NCBI GenBank assembly: GCA_023255445.1
Contig: JALRIL010000157.1
Span: forward strand, 1 to 40,125
DNA length: 40,125 bases
DNA from: Limnohabitans sp.
GTDB lineage: Bacteria > Pseudomonadota > Gammaproteobacteria > Burkholderiales > Burkholderiaceae_C
Direction of reading: 5' to 3'
This document shows, piece by piece, positions 1 to 10,180 of the stretch. The notes under the pieces are model-generated. The model did not search any database. It was not told the DNA's origin and was given only the letters and a program-made list of their open reading frames with translations. Within the stretch, counting starts at the first letter, position 1; every line of letters starts with the position of its first letter. The position numbers and the translations under genes were made by a program.

Positions 1-537
1 CAGGCCATCACGCGCTCGATCGCGGACCAGGCCCGCACGATCCGCATTCCGGTGCACATGATCGAAACGATCAACAAGATGAACCGCATCTCGCGCCAGC
101 ACTTGCAGGAATTTGGTTTTGAACCCGATGCCTCCATCCTGGCTGAGAAGATGGAGATGCCCGAGGACAAGATCCGCAAGATCATGAAGATCGCCAAGGA
201 GCCGATCTCGATGGAAACCCCCATCGGTGACGACGACGACAGCCACCTGGGCGATTTCATTGAGGACACCATCCACACCGCGCCCATCGAAGCGGCTCTG
301 CAGGCGGGTCTGCGCGATGTCGTCAAAGACATCCTGGACAGCCTCACCCCGCGCGAAGCCAAGGTGCTGCGCATGCGTTTCGGTATCGAAATGTCGACCG
401 ATCACACGCTCGAAGAGGTGGGCAAGCAGTTTGACGTGACTCGTGAGCGGATTCGTCAGATCGAAGCCAAGGCGCTGCGTAAGCTCAAGCACCCCAGCCG
501 CAGCGACAAGCTGCGAAGCTTCATGGACACCAACTGA
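1..537 (+). CDS. rpoD: RNA polymerase sigma factor RpoD, C-terminal part (5' end truncated by window)
   Basis: Frame +1 is open from base 1 ([29 protein letters not shown]...). It contains typical sigma-70 region 3/4 motifs ([50 protein letters not shown]). Confidence 0.97.
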   Translation, partial: QAITRSIADQARTIRIPVHMIETINKMNRISRQHLQEFGFEPDASILAEKMEMPEDKIRKIMKIAKEPISMETPIGDDDDSHLGDFIEDTIHTAPIEAALQAGLRDVVKDILDSLTPREAKVLRMRFGIEMSTDHTLEEVGKQFDVTRERIRQIEAKALRKLKHPSRSDKLRSFMDTN

Positions 538-552
538 TCGTTGTCGTTTTGC

Positions 553-586
553 ATAAAAAAAGGCTCCCCGCGGGGAGCCTTTTTCA
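553..586. terminator. Bidirectional Rho-independent terminator between rpoD and the convergent methyltransferase
   Basis: Perfect 20-bp palindrome aggctccccg|cggggagcct flanked by an A-tract on the left and a T-tract on the right. Confidence 0.9.
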
Positions 587-1204
587 TGCCTCCTTGGAGG
601 CCTGTCCCCAGTAGTGGTAAGTCAAAGGGCGAGGTCCCGGTACATAACCTTGTTGCAGATCGGCAGTGTGCAGACCGGCATCACGCAGCAGCAAAGGCAC
701 ATCGCGATCAAGATGGCAGCCTCCAGCCAGTGGCATCCACAAGGGCTGCAAACGGTCTTGCCATTTGGCCACCTCAGCTTCAGGCGAGCGGCCATGCTCG
801 CAAAACAGGAATTGGCCACCCGGCTTGAGCACGCGCCGCACCTCGTGCAATGCGGCCACGGGGTCCGGGATGCTGCACAAAGTGTAGGTGCACACAACCG
901 TGTCAAAACTGTCGTCAGGCACTGGGAGCTGCTCGGCTGAAAGCCCCATCAGCTCGACTGACAAGCCCGCCTGATGGCTACGCCTTTTGGCCAGACTGTG
1001 CATCTGCAAGGCGGGATCTACACCAACCAGTTGTGTGAGCCGCGATCGGTCATAAAAAGGCAGATTGCGCCCGGTACCCATGCCAATTTCCAGCACACGA
1101 CCATGCGCCAGCGGCACCAAAGCACGGCGTTTGGACTGAACCATGGGCAGGCCACAAGCGATGTCAATCATCCAGGGCAGGATCACCCTGTCATACCAGT
1201 TCAT
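584..1204 (-). CDS. Class I SAM-dependent methyltransferase
   Basis: 206 aa; motif VLEIGMGTGRNLPFYD, and VVCTYTLCSIPDPVAALHEVRRVLKPGGQFLFCEHG. Confidence 0.9.
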   Translation of the reverse strand: MNWYDRVILPWMIDIACGLPMVQSKRRALVPLAHGRVLEIGMGTGRNLPFYDRSRLTQLVGVDPALQMHSLAKRRSHQAGLSVELMGLSAEQLPVPDDSFDTVVCTYTLCSIPDPVAALHEVRRVLKPGGQFLFCEHGRSPEAEVAKWQDRLQPLWMPLAGGCHLDRDVPLLLRDAGLHTADLQQGYVPGPRPLTYHYWGQASKEA

Positions 1205-1223
1205 GCCTGCCCTCCTTTCGGTT

Positions 1224-3269
1224 TCAGCCTTTCTTGGCCACCAGCGTCAGGATATCGTAGCTGGCCACCAACTCGCCAAGTTGGTTGGTCACCTCCACAT
1301 CCCAGGCCACCACGCCCTGGCCCACGCCGTTGGCATCTTTCTTTTGGCGGTCGATCTTGCGCTTGGCCGTCAAACGAGCCTGGATGGTGTCGCCAATGCC
1401 CACCGGCTTGACGAAACGCAGCGTGTCCAGACCGTAGTTGGCCAGCACCGGGCCGGGCGCGGGCGACACAAACAGGCCCGCAGCGGCCGACAGCACGAAG
1501 TAACCGTGCGCGATGCGCTTGCCAAAGGGCGAGTCTTTGGCTGCGATCTCGTCAAAGTGCATGTAGAAATAGTCGCCCGACAGACCACCAAACGCCACGA
1601 TGTCGGCCTCGCCCACAGTGCGGCGGTGGGTGAGCAAGCTCTCGCCGATCTGCAGGTCTTCAAAGTAACGACGGAAGGGGTGGACCTCGGTCTCGATCAG
1701 TTTGGCGCCGCGCATGTACTCGCCCGTGACGGCGGCGATCATGGTGGGTGAGCCCTGCAGCGCGGTGCGCTGCATCAGGTGCTTGACGGCGCGGATGCCG
1801 CCCAGCTCTTCACCACCGCCTGCGCGGCCGGGGCCGCCGTGTTTGAGCGGCGGCAGGGGCGAGCCGTGGCCGGTCGATTCGACCGCCGATTCGCGGTCGA
1901 GGATGTGCAGGCGGCCATGCAAGGCAGCGGCCACCGGAATCATGCGGGCCGCAGTCTGAGGGTCTTTCGTCACCAGCGTGCCGACCAAGCTGCCCTGGCC
2001 GAGTGCGGCCAGTTGCAGGGCTTCGTCGATGCCGTCGTAGGGCATGAGCGTGCTCACGGGACCAAAGGCTTCCACATCGTGCACGCTGTCGGTTTGCAAA
2101 GGTTTTTGGCACAGCAGCAGCGTGGGCGGGAAGAAGGCACCGCCCTCCACGCCCTGCCCCACTGGCGAGAAGTCGGCACCACCGCCAAACACCAATTCGG
2201 CGCTTTGGCGCAGCAGGGCCACGCGCTCGGCCACGTCGGCCTGCTGCGAATGCGAGGCCAGTGCGCCCATCTTCACGCCTTCAACAGACGGGTCACCCAC
2301 CACCACCTTGGCCAGACGGGCCTTGAGCTTTTCGGCTACAGCATCGAGGTGCTGGCGCGGCACGATGGCGCGGCGGATCGCGGTGCACTTCTGGCCGGCC
2401 TTGACGGTCATTTCGCGGGCGACCTCTTTCACGAACAAATCAAACTCTTCGTCGTCGGGCGTGACATCGGGCGCGAGGATGGCGCAGTTGAGCGAGTCGG
2501 CTTCGGCGTTGAAAGGGATGCTGTGTTTGACCACGTTGGGGTGGACACGCAGCATGGCGGCGGTGTCGGCCGAGCCGGTGAAGGTCACCACGTCCTGGCC
2601 GTTCAGGCGGTCGAGCAGGTCACCGGTGGAGCCGATCACCAGCTGGAGTGAACCGGCAGGCAGGATGCCCGATTGCTCGACCAGGCGCATCATGGCTTCG
2701 GTCAGGTAGCTGGTGGACGAGGCGGGTTTGCCAATGCAGGGCATGCCGGCCAGGAAGCTCGGCGCGAATTTTTCCAAGAGGCCCCAGATGGGGAAGTTGA
2801 AGGCGTTGATGTGCACCGCGATGCCGCCACGGGGTACCAGGATGTGTGTGCCCGCAAAACCACCCTTTTTGCCCAGCGGAAAGGCCGGACCTTCGTGGAT
2901 CAGGTTGCCACTGGGCAGTTCGTTGCTGCCCATGCTCGAATACGCAAACAGCGTGCCCGCACCGCCTTCGATGTCGACCCAGCTGTCGGCACGCGTGGCA
3001 CCGGTGTGGGCCGAAATCGCGTACAGCGTTTCCTTGTGCTCGCCCAGGTACTTGGCCAGGGCCTTGAGGCGCTGGGCGCGTTCCTGAAAGTCCAGCTTGA
3101 GCAGGTTGGGCAGGCCGACGGTGCGGGCGTAATGCACCGCGTCGCCAAAGTCGATAGCCTCGGCATGGGTCTGGGCGACGGTGGTGCCGTTGATGGCGCT
3201 GCGCAGCGACTGCGCGCCTTGCTGGCCGATCCAGCGACCGGCAATGAAACTCTGCAAAACGTGGGACAT
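1224..3269 (-). CDS. paaZ: PaaZ-type bifunctional protein (aldehyde dehydrogenase + MaoC-like enoyl-CoA hydratase)
   Basis: 681 aa from [14 protein letters not shown]-terminal ALDH domain ([15 protein letters not shown]), C-terminal MaoC-like hydratase domain ([37 protein letters not shown]). Confidence 0.93.
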   Translation of the reverse strand: MSHVLQSFIAGRWIGQQGAQSLRSAINGTTVAQTHAEAIDFGDAVHYARTVGLPNLLKLDFQERAQRLKALAKYLGEHKETLYAISAHTGATRADSWVDIEGGAGTLFAYSSMGSNELPSGNLIHEGPAFPLGKKGGFAGTHILVPRGGIAVHINAFNFPIWGLLEKFAPSFLAGMPCIGKPASSTSYLTEAMMRLVEQSGILPAGSLQLVIGSTGDLLDRLNGQDVVTFTGSADTAAMLRVHPNVVKHSIPFNAEADSLNCAILAPDVTPDDEEFDLFVKEVAREMTVKAGQKCTAIRRAIVPRQHLDAVAEKLKARLAKVVVGDPSVEGVKMGALASHSQQADVAERVALLRQSAELVFGGGADFSPVGQGVEGGAFFPPTLLLCQKPLQTDSVHDVEAFGPVSTLMPYDGIDEALQLAALGQGSLVGTLVTKDPQTAARMIPVAAALHGRLHILDRESAVESTGHGSPLPPLKHGGPGRAGGGEELGGIRAVKHLMQRTALQGSPTMIAAVTGEYMRGAKLIETEVHPFRRYFEDLQIGESLLTHRRTVGEADIVAFGGLSGDYFYMHFDEIAAKDSPFGKRIAHGYFVLSAAAGLFVSPAPGPVLANYGLDTLRFVKPVGIGDTIQARLTAKRKIDRQKKDANGVGQGVVAWDVEVTNQLGELVASYDILTLVAKKG

Positions 3270-3290
3270 GGAATAGGCTTTCTCAATTAA

Positions 3291-3306
3291 CCGACCAAAC
3301 GGTCGG
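3291..3306. promoter_or_regulatory. Candidate TetR-family (PaaR-like) operator upstream of paaZ
   Basis: Inverted repeat CCGACC-AAAC-GGTCGG, 22 bp upstream of the paaZ start. Confidence 0.5.
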
Positions 3307-3392
3307 GGAATTTTATGCGCATTTACCCATGCCACCCCAACAAACGGGACAGGGATTTCCCCCTGTTCCGTGATGGTTGACGCTTGTGATGC

Positions 3393-4238
3393 TCAGGCAA
3401 CTTCGAAAGCCATCAGGCCCGTCGCCGTGTTGGAAATCGGGATGTGGTAGTTGCGGTGCACTTCCTTGACGCGCGGGCCGGCGGCTGACAAAGCCGCACG
3501 CATGGCCAGCCACATCAGCAGCTCCACGCCTTGCGTACCGGTCTTTTCCACCAAGTCCAAGCTGCTGAATTGGGTCGCCCATTCAGGGTTGCTGACCAGG
3601 CTGTCCATGAACTGCAGGTCAAACGCCTTGTTGATGAAGCCAGCACGCTCTCCATCGAGCTGGTGGCTCAGACCGCCCGAGGCCAGCACGGCAACTTTTT
3701 TGTCGCTGTCCCAGGCTGCAATCGCTTCGCCCACCGCCTTGCCCAGCGCATAACAGCGTTTGGCTGAGGGCAGCGGGAACTGCACGGTGTTGATGTTGAC
3801 CGGCACGATGGTCACCGGCGCCTCGCCCTCGGGCCAAAACAACTTCAGCGGCAGGGTACAGGCATGGTCAACCAGCATTTCCTGACAAGTCACAATGTCA
3901 AAGTCTTGGGCCACCAAATGGTTGATGATCTGCCAAGACAGATCCACCTCTCCCTTGAAGGATGGCAGCGTCGGGATGCCCCAACCCTCGTCGGCGTTGT
4001 CGTACTGGGCCGCAGCGCCCACGGCGAAGGTAGGCATTTTGTCAAGGAAGAAGTTCAGGCCGTGGTCGTTGTAAAAAATGACCATCACATCGGGCTTGTG
4101 CTCGCCCAGCCACTTTTGTACGGGCGGGTAACCGGTAAAAAACGGGGCCCAATAGGGGTCGGCCTGCAGGCCCTTGTGGATGGCGCCGCCAATGGCAGGG
4201 ATGTGAGATGAGGCGAGGCCGCCGATGAGTTGTGCCAT
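3393..4238 (-). CDS. Class III extradiol dioxygenase beta subunit (LigB-like, second copy)
   Basis: 281 aa; conserved His positions in ASSHIPAIG, YNDHG and GGLSHQL, and Glu in GVELLMWL. Paired with a small LigA-like gene. Confidence 0.88.
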   Translation of the reverse strand: MAQLIGGLASSHIPAIGGAIHKGLQADPYWAPFFTGYPPVQKWLGEHKPDVMVIFYNDHGLNFFLDKMPTFAVGAAAQYDNADEGWGIPTLPSFKGEVDLSWQIINHLVAQDFDIVTCQEMLVDHACTLPLKLFWPEGEAPVTIVPVNINTVQFPLPSAKRCYALGKAVGEAIAAWDSDKKVAVLASGGLSHQLDGERAGFINKAFDLQFMDSLVSNPEWATQFSSLDLVEKTGTQGVELLMWLAMRAALSAAGPRVKEVHRNYHIPISNTATGLMAFEVA

Positions 4239-4256
4239 GGTGAGTGTTCCTTGTGA

Positions 4257-4598
4257 TCAGCCGGCGTAAGCCTTGAGCTTGGCCTTGAATGCGTCTTTGC
4301 TCATGCCCGTCTGCTGAGCGCCGATGTCCTGCATGTCCAGGCCAAAAATGCCTGCGAACTTGGCCAGGTAGTAAGCGTTTGCGCCGGCCGCGATCAACTG
4401 CAGCACCTGGCGAGAACGGATGGCGGCCTTCTGAGTCTCGGTCAGGCCGTACTGATTCATGTAGGCCTCTTCGTCATGCTTGAAGGCGGCACGATTGGCG
4501 GCCTCGTTGAACGAAAAGCACATCTTGTTGAGGGCGTAGCCCTTGCGGGCCGAGTCGCCATCAAAGGGGGTCGTGCCTTCAATGGTGCGTTTGTCCAT
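4257..4598 (-). CDS. Extradiol dioxygenase alpha subunit (LigA-like, second copy)
   Basis: 113 aa LigA-type protein (SARKGYALNKMCFSFNEAANRAAF...EEAYMNQYGLTETQKAAIRSRQ), just upstream of the LigB-like gene. Confidence 0.87.
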   Translation of the reverse strand: MDKRTIEGTTPFDGDSARKGYALNKMCFSFNEAANRAAFKHDEEAYMNQYGLTETQKAAIRSRQVLQLIAAGANAYYLAKFAGIFGLDMQDIGAQQTGMSKDAFKAKLKAYAG

Positions 4599-4658
4599 GT
4601 CTGTTCTCCGATGAGGGAATGACAGTCAGTGTGACCCCGATATTCAATCGAATCAATC

Positions 4659-4681
4659 CATGAATTACCATGATATTCATG
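4659..4681. promoter_or_regulatory. Inverted repeat in the LysR/ligA-like divergent promoter region
   Basis: CATGAAT-N9-ATTCATG perfect 7-bp arms, at the LysR-type regulator start in the divergent intergenic region. Confidence 0.4.
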
Positions 4682-5599
4682 AATAAATTCGATTGGTCAG
4701 ATCTCGATGGACGTTTGCTTCGCCTGCTGGTCACCGTGGTGGACACCGGCTCAGTGACGGCCTCCGCTCAACGTCTGGGCATCACACAGTCGGCAGTGAG
4801 CCATTTGCTGGACAAATTGCGAGGCATCACACAAGACCCCTTGTTCACTCGCTCGGGTCGAGGCATTGTGGCTACGACGCGGGCACGCGTCCTGGCAGAT
4901 CGCGCACGGGATCTACTGCTGAAGCTAGAGCGTTTTACTGAGAATGAGACCTTTGACCCCTCCCGTTGGCAAACCACCTTCACCATTGCAGCCAATGACT
5001 TCCAGCGCGATGCTTTGTTGCCCGCACTGATGCAGAGTTTGCGCACGCAAGCGCCGCAGCTGGTGCTGCGCGTCATGCCTTCCGATGTACCGCATGCCGA
5101 CATGCTGCGCCAGCAGCAATGTCAACTGATCATCAGCCCGCGTCCACCTGAAGGCACCGACGTGATGCAAAAACGATTGTTTACCGATCGCTACCGGGTT
5201 TTTTACGACGCACAAGTGCGCCGCGCCCCAGCTTCACGCAAGGAATACCTGGCAGCGGAGCACATCAGCGTGATCTACAACCCACAGCGCATTCTGGAGC
5301 TCGACCGCGTCCTGCAAGACAAAGGCGTTCATCGCAAGTTCAGGATCCTGGTCCCGGGCTTCGCCGGCCTTCCCTCCTTCATGCGCGGCACCGACTTGCT
5401 CGCCACCGTGCCAGGCTTGCTGTCCGAACACCTGATGCGCGATCTGGCACACGTGGAAGTTCCTGTGCCCTGCCCCAGTTTGCCCATGTACATGGTCTGG
5501 CATCAACGCCATCAGCACGATCAGGCACATCGCTGGTTGCGCGACCAGCTACAGGACGTGGCACAACGTGTCATTCCAGGCGCGTCTCCCTCGCGCTGA
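4679..5599 (+). CDS. LysR-family transcriptional regulator
   Basis: N-terminal HTH (LLRLLVTVVDTGSVTASAQRLGITQSAVSHLLDKLRGITQDPLFTRSGRG). Start MNKFDW at 4679 preferred over 4670. Confidence 0.93.
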   Translation: MNKFDWSDLDGRLLRLLVTVVDTGSVTASAQRLGITQSAVSHLLDKLRGITQDPLFTRSGRGIVATTRARVLADRARDLLLKLERFTENETFDPSRWQTTFTIAANDFQRDALLPALMQSLRTQAPQLVLRVMPSDVPHADMLRQQQCQLIISPRPPEGTDVMQKRLFTDRYRVFYDAQVRRAPASRKEYLAAEHISVIYNPQRILELDRVLQDKGVHRKFRILVPGFAGLPSFMRGTDLLATVPGLLSEHLMRDLAHVEVPVPCPSLPMYMVWHQRHQHDQAHRWLRDQLQDVAQRVIPGASPSR

Positions 5600-5626
5600 C
5601 AGCCAAGCTGCGGCAGAATGAGCACC

Positions 5627-6268
5627 ATGAAACTCTATAACTACTGGCGCAGCGGCACATCGCACCGCACGCGCATTGCACTTGAACTCAAGGGGCTGTC
5701 GGTCGACTATGTGGCCGTGCACCTTCTCAAGCAAGAGCATCTGCAAGATGCGTTTAAAGCCGTCAACCCACAGCAACTGGTGCCCGCTCTGGACACCGGC
5801 GAGGAGGTATTGATTCAATCACCAGCCATCCTGGAGTGGCTGGAGGAGAAATATCCAACACCAGCACTGTTGCCCCAAGACCCGCAACAACGCGCCAAGG
5901 TGCGGGCATTGGCTGCCATCATTGGTTGCGACATCCACCCCATCAACAACCGGCGTATTCTCGAATACCTTCGCCACACCTTTGGCGCAGACACCCCGAC
6001 CATCAACGTCTGGGCTGGCACCTGGATCGGCGCCGGCTTTGACGCCTACGAAGCGTTACTGGCTGCAGATACCCAACGCGGTCGTTTCAGCCACGGCGAC
6101 AGCCCCAGTCTGGCTGACTGCTACCTGATCCCTCAAATTGAAAGTGCACGTCGCTTCAAGGTGGACCTGACCCAGTGGCCTTTGATCATGGCTGTTGAAC
6201 AAGCCTGCATGCAACTGGAGGCCTTCCAAAGGGCTGCACCAAGTCAGCAGCCAGACGCTGGCAGCTGA
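5627..6268 (+). CDS. maiA: Maleylacetoacetate isomerase / zeta-class glutathione S-transferase
   Basis: MKLYNYWRSGTSHRTRIALELKG...VNPQQLVPALDTG...LIQSPAILEWLEEKYP is typical of MaiA. Confidence 0.88.
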   Translation: MKLYNYWRSGTSHRTRIALELKGLSVDYVAVHLLKQEHLQDAFKAVNPQQLVPALDTGEEVLIQSPAILEWLEEKYPTPALLPQDPQQRAKVRALAAIIGCDIHPINNRRILEYLRHTFGADTPTINVWAGTWIGAGFDAYEALLAADTQRGRFSHGDSPSLADCYLIPQIESARRFKVDLTQWPLIMAVEQACMQLEAFQRAAPSQQPDAGS

Positions 6269-7270
6269 TCAGAAAAAAGTTTCGGTATCGACTTCGCTAT
6301 TGGCTTGGGCGTTGTAACGATCACCAGCTACCGTTCGTTCGTTGATCAGCGCCTCAACACGCGACATCAAGTCTGCAGACAGGCTGACTTCCGCAGCACC
6401 GAGGTCGTCCAGCAAATGTTCAACTGACGTGGTGCCGGGGATCGGGATCAAATCTTCGCCTTTGTGCAGCAGCCAGGCCAGCGCCAGCTGCGACGTGCTG
6501 CAACCGGCCTCCTGTGCCAGCGCGTTGTAGGCAGGCAGCAGCTTGAGGTTGGCGGCGTAGTTATCGGGTGCAAAGCGCGGCATGGTCCGGCGAATGTCCT
6601 TGGCATCCAAGCCAGCAATGTCCAGCGGACCACATAAAAAGCCACGCGCCACCGGGCTGAAAGGCACAAACGTCACGCCTAACTCACGACAAGCAGCAAG
6701 CACCGCAATTTCCGGGTTGCGCGTCCACAATGAATATTCGGTCTGGACGGCCGTGATGGGGTGCTCGGCATGGGCCTTGCGCAAGGTACTCGCCGACACT
6801 TCAGACAAACCAATCGTGCGAATCTTGCCCGCACGCACCAGGTCGGCCAACGCCCCCACGCTCTCTTCAATGGGCACCTGCTTGTCCCAGCGGTGCAGGT
6901 AGTACAGGTCGATCACGTCCGTCTGCAAACGGCGCAAAGCGTCTTCGCAGGTCTGGCGGATCGTAGCGGGACGACCATCGATCACCCGCACCTTGGTGCC
7001 ATCGCCCTTGTCCACGCCCTGCATGCCGCATTTGCTGGCGAGAATGAACTTGTTGCGGTGCGGCTTCATCACCTCACCGACTAGGGTCTCGTTCGCACCA
7101 AAACCATAAAGCGCTGCCGTGTCAAAAAATGTCACACCCGCATCCAGCGCTGCGAGCAGAACGCGCTCGCCTTGCTCGCGGGAGACAGGTGCGCCATAGG
7201 CATGGCTGAGGTTCATGCAACCCAGGCCGATGGCACTGACGGTAAAGGGACCAAGTTGTCGTGTTTGCAT
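6269..7270 (-). CDS. Aldo/keto reductase
   Basis: 333 aa; GLGCMNLSHAYG, FFDTAALYGFGANETLVGE, YYLHRWD, IPIPGTTSVEHLLDDL. Confidence 0.93.
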   Translation of the reverse strand: MQTRQLGPFTVSAIGLGCMNLSHAYGAPVSREQGERVLLAALDAGVTFFDTAALYGFGANETLVGEVMKPHRNKFILASKCGMQGVDKGDGTKVRVIDGRPATIRQTCEDALRRLQTDVIDLYYLHRWDKQVPIEESVGALADLVRAGKIRTIGLSEVSASTLRKAHAEHPITAVQTEYSLWTRNPEIAVLAACRELGVTFVPFSPVARGFLCGPLDIAGLDAKDIRRTMPRFAPDNYAANLKLLPAYNALAQEAGCSTSQLALAWLLHKGEDLIPIPGTTSVEHLLDDLGAAEVSLSADLMSRVEALINERTVAGDRYNAQANSEVDTETFF

Positions 7271-7336
7271 GGGCGCATCTTAAAAGCTTTTGGCGCGATT
7301 CAAACCGTTCAAGGTGCTCTTGCGCATAATCTGGTT

Positions 7337-8119
7337 ATGTCGATCACAAGCCAAGACACAGCTACCCTGGAGCGCAAAGACTGGATTGCTGGCCTGGAAA
7401 AAGGGCTGGCCATCATTGAAGCCTTCGATGCTGATCATCCCCGGCTGACCGCCACTCAGGCGGGCAAACGTTGTGCCATGACGCGCACCGCTGCCAGCCG
7501 TTACCTCAAGACGCTTGTGCACATGGGCTATGCAGGCACAGACGGCAAGTTGTTCTGGCTGATGCCACGCATTCTCAAACTCGGTCACGCCTATCTGGAA
7601 TCGGCGCGGCTGCCCCGGCTGGTTCAACCCTACCTGCAGCGCATCACCAATGGCACCGATGAGATCGCTTATTTGGCCATCCTCGATGGTGCCGAGACGG
7701 TGTACATCGCTCGCAGCAGCAATCACAGGTATATGACCTCCGGCTACCTGCCTGGCGCACGCATCCAAGCGCAAGTCACTGCTGCCGGGATGGCCATCAT
7801 GTCAGCCATGGAGGAGCCCTTCATCAGCGGGTGGGTACAGCAGCACGAACTGCGGGCATTCACCCCCTACACCGTGGCCGACAAATCACAACTGCTGTCT
7901 GACTTGCAGCAATATCGCCGCCAGGGCTGGGCGCTTTCCGAACAGCAACTCGAGCTCAATTACCGCGGAATCGCCGTGCCTTTGCTGGACCGCAATAACA
8001 CGGTCCATGGCGCCATTGGTGTGACAATGCCCATCAACAACGAAGATGCCGATCACGCGATCAAACGCATCCTGCCCGTGTTGCAGGACGCCGTACACGT
8101 CTTACGCAACCTGATATGA
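7337..8119 (+). CDS. IclR-family regulator (PcaR/PobR-like)
   Basis: MSITSQ...IAGLEKGLAIIEAFDADHPRLTATQAGKRCAMTRTAASRYLKTLVHMGYAGTDGKLFWLMPRILKLGHAYL. The upstream ORF extension runs antisense to the AKR gene. Confidence 0.92.
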   Translation: MSITSQDTATLERKDWIAGLEKGLAIIEAFDADHPRLTATQAGKRCAMTRTAASRYLKTLVHMGYAGTDGKLFWLMPRILKLGHAYLESARLPRLVQPYLQRITNGTDEIAYLAILDGAETVYIARSSNHRYMTSGYLPGARIQAQVTAAGMAIMSAMEEPFISGWVQQHELRAFTPYTVADKSQLLSDLQQYRRQGWALSEQQLELNYRGIAVPLLDRNNTVHGAIGVTMPINNEDADHAIKRILPVLQDAVHVLRNLI

Positions 8120-8467
8120 GCTTGGCGGCACCCAGCCCGGCATCTCCAGGGCTTTGATCAACCGCGTTTCCTGCGCCACGATCAGATGCTCGGAAGCCTT
8201 GAGATAGGCCGGGAAATCCGGGTGTGTATCCCGTGCCATACACCGACGCTCGTAATCAGCCAGGCTTTCATAACGCCACAAATGCACGAACTGGTTGAGC
8301 GGACCGACCTGGCTTACATAAAAACCCGCAGGATGCTCCAGCGTCTGCATCAATATGGGCATGGCCAGTCGATTGAACACTTCCAGGAACTCGGGCATCT
8401 TGCGCAAACGAATGGTGTAGATGCGGTGATCCACCAATGGACGCTCAAGGGCTTGGATTCGATCCAT
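8102..8467 (-). CDS. NIPSNAP-family protein
   Basis: 121 aa; DHRIYTIRLRKMPEFLEVFNRL...FVHLWRYESLADYERRC, typical NIPSNAP fold sequence. Confidence 0.85.
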   Translation of the reverse strand: MDRIQALERPLVDHRIYTIRLRKMPEFLEVFNRLAMPILMQTLEHPAGFYVSQVGPLNQFVHLWRYESLADYERRCMARDTHPDFPAYLKASEHLIVAQETRLIKALEMPGWVPPSSYQVA

Positions 8468-8469
8468 GT

Positions 8470-10167
8470 CTAGGCTCCTGCCTGGTCGGCAATATGGTTA
8501 GCAGTGACGTACGCAAAGGTCATGTTCGGACCATGCGTAATGCCCGCTCCAGGGTAATTGCCCCCCATGATGCTGGCGCGATCATTGCCTGCAGCATACA
8601 GACCTTCAATTGCCGAGCCGTCGGATCGAAGCACTTGCCCATGCACGGAGGTTTGAATGCCATCAAATGTTCCCAGATCGCCCATGATGACCTTGATGGC
8701 GTAAAACGGTCCTTTGCGCACCGGCGCTACACAAGGATTGGGTTTGTGATCCGGGTCTGCCAAATAGCGATTGAAACTCGTGCGTCCGCGTCCAAATTCC
8801 GGGTCTTCGCCGCGTTCGGCATGGACGTTGTAGGCTGCAACCGTGGTCTCAAGGCCCTGTGGATCGATACCTGCTTTATGGGCCAGCTCTGCCAGCGTGG
8901 CACCCTCCATCAAATAGCCATTTCGCAGAAACGAGCCTATAGGTAGTGGCGCTGGTTTGACGTAGCCCAGACCATACTTACGCAGCGTCTGTTTGTCGCA
9001 CACCAGCCACATGGCCGTCTCGGGCAAGCTCTTGCAGGCCTCGATCATGGCCAAACCCACATCATGGTACGAGTTGGATTCATTGGTGAACCGACGACCG
9101 TTGCTGAGCACGCCAATGACGCCGGGCTTGTAGCGATCGAGCAAGTGCGGAAACACCCCGACCTCACCCCCCCCAAACTGGACTGGCGTGACAGGCATCC
9201 AGGCGGCACTGTCCACAAACCGGAGATCTACTGCCGCCCCGGCCTGCTCGGCCATGTTGACGCCATCGCCCGTATTGCTTGTTGGCGTTGGCGAAAGGTG
9301 TTGATGGCCGCGCCGCAAATGCGGGTAGGCCTGCGCAATGCGCTTGAGATCATGTGGAAAGCCCCCACTCGCCAGCACTACGCCATAGCGGGCTCGCATC
9401 AAGAGCCCAGCGCCTTCGGGCGTATGAACGCGCACGCCGGTCACGCGACCCTCGGTATGCTCCAGCGCAGTGACAGGATGAGACGTCCTGATGGGAATCT
9501 CCAGATCCAGCGCAGACTGCGCCAGACGCGCGGCCAATGCATTGCCGCTGGTCACCTGGATCGCTCGGCGATAAAGCAGCAGCTCCCGCAAATGATGGAC
9601 CAACCTGCGCGCCACATACCAAGCCGAAGTCAGGGACTTTGTGGCCCTGAAAAAGTGTTTCAAGTCGGCGTTGGATGAATTGAACATCATGCCCATGAAG
9701 GTGATGGTCTTCAAAGGAAGCTTGAGTCGAGGCATGTCCTTGCCAAGGCCACGAATATCGTAGGGCTTGGCAAGAATCGAGCGACCAATGTCCACGCCCC
9801 CACCTACGTCCGGGTGATAGTCAGGATAGAGGGTGGGTACAAACTGCATGGCTGTCTGACTCTCCAGCATGTCCACCATTTTCGGACCGTTATCAATGAA
9901 AGTCTGGACGGCATGTTCGTCATAGAAACGCCCTGTCTCATTCATCATGTAGGCATGTACGGCCTGTGCAGAATCTTGAGGGTTTTGTTTGCGCCCATGG
10001 CTGCTCAGCGGAATCCACAACACGCCACCGGACAAGGCGGTCGTCCCGCCAAACACTGCCTCTTTTTCAAGGACACACACCTTCAGTCCACGCTTTTTGG
10101 CCACGATGGCACAGGTCAGCCCCGCAGCCCCCGAGCCCACCACAATCACATCAAATTCCTGGTCCAT
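8470..10167 (-). CDS. FAD-dependent 3-ketosteroid-delta1-dehydrogenase-like / fumarate reductase-like oxidoreductase (copy 1)
   Basis: 565 aa; FDVIVVGSGAAGLTCAIVAKKRGLKVCVLEKEAVFGGTTALSGGVLWIP, and C-terminal GLYAAGNDRASIMGGNYPGAGITHGPNMTFAYV. Confidence 0.92.
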   Translation of the reverse strand: MDQEFDVIVVGSGAAGLTCAIVAKKRGLKVCVLEKEAVFGGTTALSGGVLWIPLSSHGRKQNPQDSAQAVHAYMMNETGRFYDEHAVQTFIDNGPKMVDMLESQTAMQFVPTLYPDYHPDVGGGVDIGRSILAKPYDIRGLGKDMPRLKLPLKTITFMGMMFNSSNADLKHFFRATKSLTSAWYVARRLVHHLRELLLYRRAIQVTSGNALAARLAQSALDLEIPIRTSHPVTALEHTEGRVTGVRVHTPEGAGLLMRARYGVVLASGGFPHDLKRIAQAYPHLRRGHQHLSPTPTSNTGDGVNMAEQAGAAVDLRFVDSAAWMPVTPVQFGGGEVGVFPHLLDRYKPGVIGVLSNGRRFTNESNSYHDVGLAMIEACKSLPETAMWLVCDKQTLRKYGLGYVKPAPLPIGSFLRNGYLMEGATLAELAHKAGIDPQGLETTVAAYNVHAERGEDPEFGRGRTSFNRYLADPDHKPNPCVAPVRKGPFYAIKVIMGDLGTFDGIQTSVHGQVLRSDGSAIEGLYAAGNDRASIMGGNYPGAGITHGPNMTFAYVTANHIADQAGA

Positions 10168-10180
10168 CGTTCTTCTCCTC

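Noticed and set aside
1779-2651. Long plus-strand ORF (290 aa) opposite paaZ
   Set aside because: Antisense shadow of a well-supported gene in GC-rich DNA; low-complexity His/Ala/Gly/Arg composition and no recognisable motifs.
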